DNA of 7,306 bases from Moorena producens 3L (GTDB taxonomy: Bacteria; Cyanobacteriota; Cyanobacteriia; Cyanobacteriales; Coleofasciculaceae), in assembly GCF_000211815.1 (NCBI RefSeq), contig NZ_GL890888.1, positions 1,736 through 9,041 on the forward strand, given 5' to 3'. The translations under genes and the position numbers were made by a program. Shown here one piece after another: positions 5,541-7,306 of the stretch. Within the stretch, counting starts at the first letter, position 1; each line of letters starts with the position of its first letter. The notes beneath the pieces were generated by a model. That model saw only the letters and a list, made by a program, of their open reading frames with translations. It made no database searches and was not told the DNA's origin.

Positions 5541-6761
5541 ATGACTAAAGTTTTTATAATCTGTTCTGGTCTGGGTCATATCCAGCGGGGCTATGAGTCT
5601 TTTGCCGAAGAGTGCTTCAGCGCTTTATCCCAGGAATCATCTCTTGATATCACCCTGTTTAAAGGAGGAGGTAAGTCTAAAGACAAAATGATTACATTAT
5701 GGAATCTGCCACGGTATAGCTGGATGGCAGCTCAACTGGGAAGATTGGTTAAGCAATTAAGTGAATTTTTAAAAAAAGGTGACTATTTTGTCAGACAAGA
5801 AGGCTACTTTATTGAACAAGCATCATTTACCTTAAGTTTATTATCCCATATATATCGTGAACGTCCAGAGGTAATTTACTTTAGTGATGATGGCTTAGGC
5901 TATCTACTGTGGCACTGGCGGCGTTTGACAAAACAGAATTATAAGCTGCTTTTCCGTAATGGAGGAGCCTTATCCCCTCCTTTTTCCCGTTGGGATCATG
6001 TACAGCAGTTAACACCAATTCACTTTAAACAGGCGTTAAATTATGGAGAGCCTGCTGAGAAACAAAGTCTACTTCCTTCTGGATTCTTTATCCCTGCGAA
6101 ATTACAGATACTGTCACCATTAGAAAGAGAGGGGTTACGAGAAAAATTAGGACTACCGAAACAGCAACCGTTAATTCTTTCTGTGGCAGCAATTAACAAC
6201 TCTCACAAGCGCATGGATTACATTATTCATGAAGTAGCGAGTTTACCAAAACCTAGACCATTCCTATTATTATTAGGTCAACAGGATGCTGAATCACCGG
6301 AAATTATTCAGCTTGGCCAAGAGCTATTAGGGCTTAATCAGTTTCAAGTGCGAACTGTTGCTCGTGAGCAAGTAAAGGATTACTATCAGATTGCTGATCT
6401 TTTCGTCTTAGCGTCTCTCCATGAAGGATTACCACGAGTAATTGTTGAGGCAATGTCCCATGGTTTACCTTGTTTAGCTCATGATTATGACATTACTCAC
6501 TTTGTTTTAGGCAATGAAGGATATTTAGCGAATTTTGAATTAACTGGAAGTTTAGCTAATCTAATTTCTCAAGTGTTGGGGGAAGGTTATAACCAAAGTA
6601 AGCGTGAAAATTGTCATCGTACGGTCTATGATCGGTTTAGTTGGCAGCAGTTATCGCCAGCCTATGTTGATATGATTCAACGGTGTAGATTAATGGCAAA
6701 GGGAACAGAGAGTAGGGAGTCGGGAGTCGGGAGTCGGGAGTCGGGAGTCGGGAAATTATGA
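5541..6761 (+). CDS. GT4-type glycosyltransferase (GT-B fold)
   Basis: A 406-residue cytosolic or membrane-peripheral glycosyltransferase. The N-terminal half begins with a Rossmann strand VFIICSGLGHIQRGYES (4-20), as in the acceptor domain of GT-B enzymes. The C-terminal half carries the Glycos_transf_1 signature: KRMDYII (223-229), then ADLFVLASLHEGLPRVIVEAM (285-305) with the EX7E pair Glu295 and Glu303 that contacts the nucleotide-sugar donor. The donor and acceptor cannot be read from sequence; a surface polysaccharide or glycoside role is inferred from the divergent sulfotransferase. The ATG at 5541 has no clear Shine-Dalgarno. The last 17 or so residues (TESRESGVGSRESGVGKL) are translated from a GGGAGTC array with a seven-residue period (three 7-bp units), so the original stop was probably lost and the tail is repeat-derived. 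The core enzyme looks intact. Confidence 0.92.
   Translation: MTKVFIICSGLGHIQRGYESFAEECFSALSQESSLDITLFKGGGKSKDKMITLWNLPRYSWMAAQLGRLVKQLSEFLKKGDYFVRQEGYFIEQASFTLSLLSHIYRERPEVIYFSDDGLGYLLWHWRRLTKQNYKLLFRNGGALSPPFSRWDHVQQLTPIHFKQALNYGEPAEKQSLLPSGFFIPAKLQILSPLEREGLREKLGLPKQQPLILSVAAINNSHKRMDYIIHEVASLPKPRPFLLLLGQQDAESPEIIQLGQELLGLNQFQVRTVAREQVKDYYQIADLFVLASLHEGLPRVIVEAMSHGLPCLAHDYDITHFVLGNEGYLANFELTGSLANLISQVLGEGYNQSKRENCHRTVYDRFSWQQLSPAYVDMIQRCRLMAKGTESRESGVGSRESGVGKL
6715..6749. repeat. Tandem heptamer array, 5 x GGGAGTC, inside the glycosyltransferase 3' end
   Basis: Five perfect GGGAGTC units, translated as the repeating residues of the protein tail. They are complementary, allowing one G-U pair per unit, to the five GATTCCC units at 6955-6989. 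Confidence 0.93.
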
Positions 6762-6780
6762 TTTTTAAGATTTACTGTTG

Positions 6781-6819
6781 TCGAGGTTTTCGGTAATATT
6801 ACTCCGAAAAAAAACTCGA
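6781..6819 (+). terminator. Inverted repeat downstream of the glycosyltransferase, possible terminator
   Basis: TCGAG and TTTTCGG on the left pair with CCGAAAA and CTCGA on the right around a 10-nt loop; the arms differ by three extra A residues on the right. It lies 20 nt after the stop codon, where a terminator would be expected. No T run follows on the plus strand, so intrinsic termination is doubtful. Confidence 0.35.
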
Positions 6820-6833
6820 TGCTCAGCAAAGAT

Positions 6834-6848
6834 ACGCTACGCGATCGC
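6834..6848. repeat. Dispersed repeat copy ACGCTACGCGATCGC
   Basis: Exact match to 4133-4147 and 6925-6939 and one mismatch from 2809-2823. It includes a HIP1 octamer at 6841-6848. Confidence 0.8.
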
Positions 6849-6908
6849 TAACTTGTTATTACAATTTTAGCTAACCAATTTTATCGGTAATTTTATAAAA
6901 AAAAACGC

Positions 6909-6940
6909 GATTGACCTGCATGTCACGCTACGCGATCGCT
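6909..6940. repeat. Single copy of the 24-bp repeat family with HIP1 extension
   Basis: GATTGACC, a changed four-base centre, TGTC and ACGCTACGCGATCGCT. This is the same layout as the third tandem unit at 4118-4148, and both are preceded by GC. The centre changes from ACA to TGCA while the palindromic arms are largely kept. Confidence 0.75.
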
Positions 6941-6954
6941 TCCGATTTTTTACT

Positions 6955-6989
6955 GATTCCCGATTCCCGATTCCCGATTCCCGATTCCC
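6955..6989. repeat. Tandem heptamer array, 5 x GATTCCC
   Basis: Five perfect GATTCCC units. They are the complement-type partner of the five GGGAGTC units at 6715-6749 and end 43 bp before the -35 box of the next gene. Confidence 0.92.
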
Positions 6990-7032
6990 TCGTTTCCTTT
7001 AAATTATCCCTCAAAAAAAATTATAAAAACCC

Positions 7033-7061
7033 TTGACAATATGTTTTGTAATCATTATGAT
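7033..7061 (+). promoter_or_regulatory. Sigma70-type promoter of the right-edge gene
   Basis: A consensus -35 TTGACA (7033-7038), a 17-bp spacer and a -10 TATGAT (7056-7061). Transcription would begin near 7068, giving a leader of about 27 nt. This is the best promoter in the window. Confidence 0.75.
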
Positions 7062-7063
7062 TA
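7049..7063. promoter_or_regulatory. 7-1-7 palindrome over the -10 box, candidate operator
   Basis: TAATCAT-T-ATGATTA is a perfect 15-bp inverted repeat overlapping the -10 element, so a bound protein would block RNA polymerase. Size and AT-rich 7-1-7 layout resemble Fur/Zur-family boxes, but the half-site is not a textbook match; the regulator is not identified. Confidence 0.4.
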
Positions 7064-7094
7064 TATTTATAAACCTAAAAAGAGTTTTTCGACT

Positions 7095-7306
7095 ATGCAT
7101 CACAATTTTCGGCCAAATTCAGACAATAATCCAGAGCATATCACTCCGAAGATTACTCCTGAGGAGTTTTCCGAAAAAGAATTCCTTGTTCCGTATATTC
7201 TGAAGGGAACTCGCCAGCAAATAAGCAATACAATGCATATCCTTAATGCCATGGGCTATGCACAGCTTTCGGAGTGGAGTCCTCTTCAACCCACTGGAAT
7301 TCCAGG
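7095..7306 (+). CDS. Hypothetical protein, 5' part (runs off the window)
   Basis: ATG at 7095 opens a frame that stays open to the edge, giving 70 codons so far. The N-terminus is hydrophilic (MHHNFRPNSDNNPEH). It is followed by a more conserved-looking part with EFLVPYILKGTRQQISNTM (residues about 29-47) and GYAQLSEWSPLQPTG. There is no signal peptide or membrane segment in what is visible. I have an impression of a small cyanobacterial protein family with the pattern ILK-x-TRQQ-x-x-NT followed by EWSPLxPTG, but know no function for it. A weak AAGAG lies about 10 nt before the ATG, and a near-consensus promoter with an overlapping palindrome is upstream, so it is probably expressed and regulated. 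The 3' end is not in the window. Confidence 0.65.
   Translation, partial: MHHNFRPNSDNNPEHITPKITPEEFSEKEFLVPYILKGTRQQISNTMHILNAMGYAQLSEWSPLQPTGIP

Larger units (their letters stand above)
6762..7032. other. Gene-free repeat-rich region downstream of the glycosyltransferase
   Basis: No reading frame of note. It contains the inverted repeat at 6781-6819, two copies of the ACGCTACGCGATCGC motif (6834-6848 and 6925-6939), AT-rich filler, and the GATTCCC array at 6955-6989. The promoter of the next gene follows directly. Confidence 0.7.

Overview
The window looks like accessory-rich chromosome of a filamentous cyanobacterium. HIP1 octamers (GCGATCGC) occur at 986-993, 3655-3662, 4140-4147, 6841-6848 and 6932-6939. 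The intergenic regions are loaded with heptanucleotide tandem arrays and dispersed HIP1-containing palindromic repeats, and HtpG and the small hypothetical proteins have a cyanobacterial flavour. The genus is inference; large repeat-rich genomes such as Moorena/Lyngbya-type or related Oscillatoriales would fit.

Minus-strand block, read right to left. A PAPS-type sulfotransferase (5161-4181) is followed by a three-unit 24-bp tandem repeat and a CTAG-rich stretch, then by a small antitoxin-like protein with no visible toxin (3990-3709). A gene-free repeat stretch (about 3351-3708) separates it from an ISC-type element. That element holds a structured leader RNA (HEARO/omega-RNA type, about 3350-3126) and an intact IsrB protein (PLMP domain and RuvC, no HNH; 3125-2025). 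IsrB ends only 19 nt before the start codon of htpG (2005 down to the window edge). htpG encodes the Hsp90 chaperone and carries a one-base frameshift near its 3' end: a 600-residue product ends at 203, while the expected C-terminal tail continues out of frame to a stop at 9-11.

Plus-strand block. A GT4-type glycosyltransferase (5541-6761) diverges from the sulfotransferase and ends in a heptamer array that has become coding sequence. After about 330 bp of repeats, a strong sigma70-like promoter overlapping a 7-1-7 palindrome precedes a small protein gene that runs off the right edge (7095 onward).

The sulfotransferase and glycosyltransferase could cooperate in making a sulfated glycan or glycoside, but only their adjacency supports this. 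The main points of interest are: the IsrB/omega-RNA element placed directly against the htpG start codon; a dispersed repeat sitting in frame in the IsrB bridge-helix region; the htpG frameshift; and two sets of inverted, mutually complementary heptamer arrays with loops of nearly equal length.
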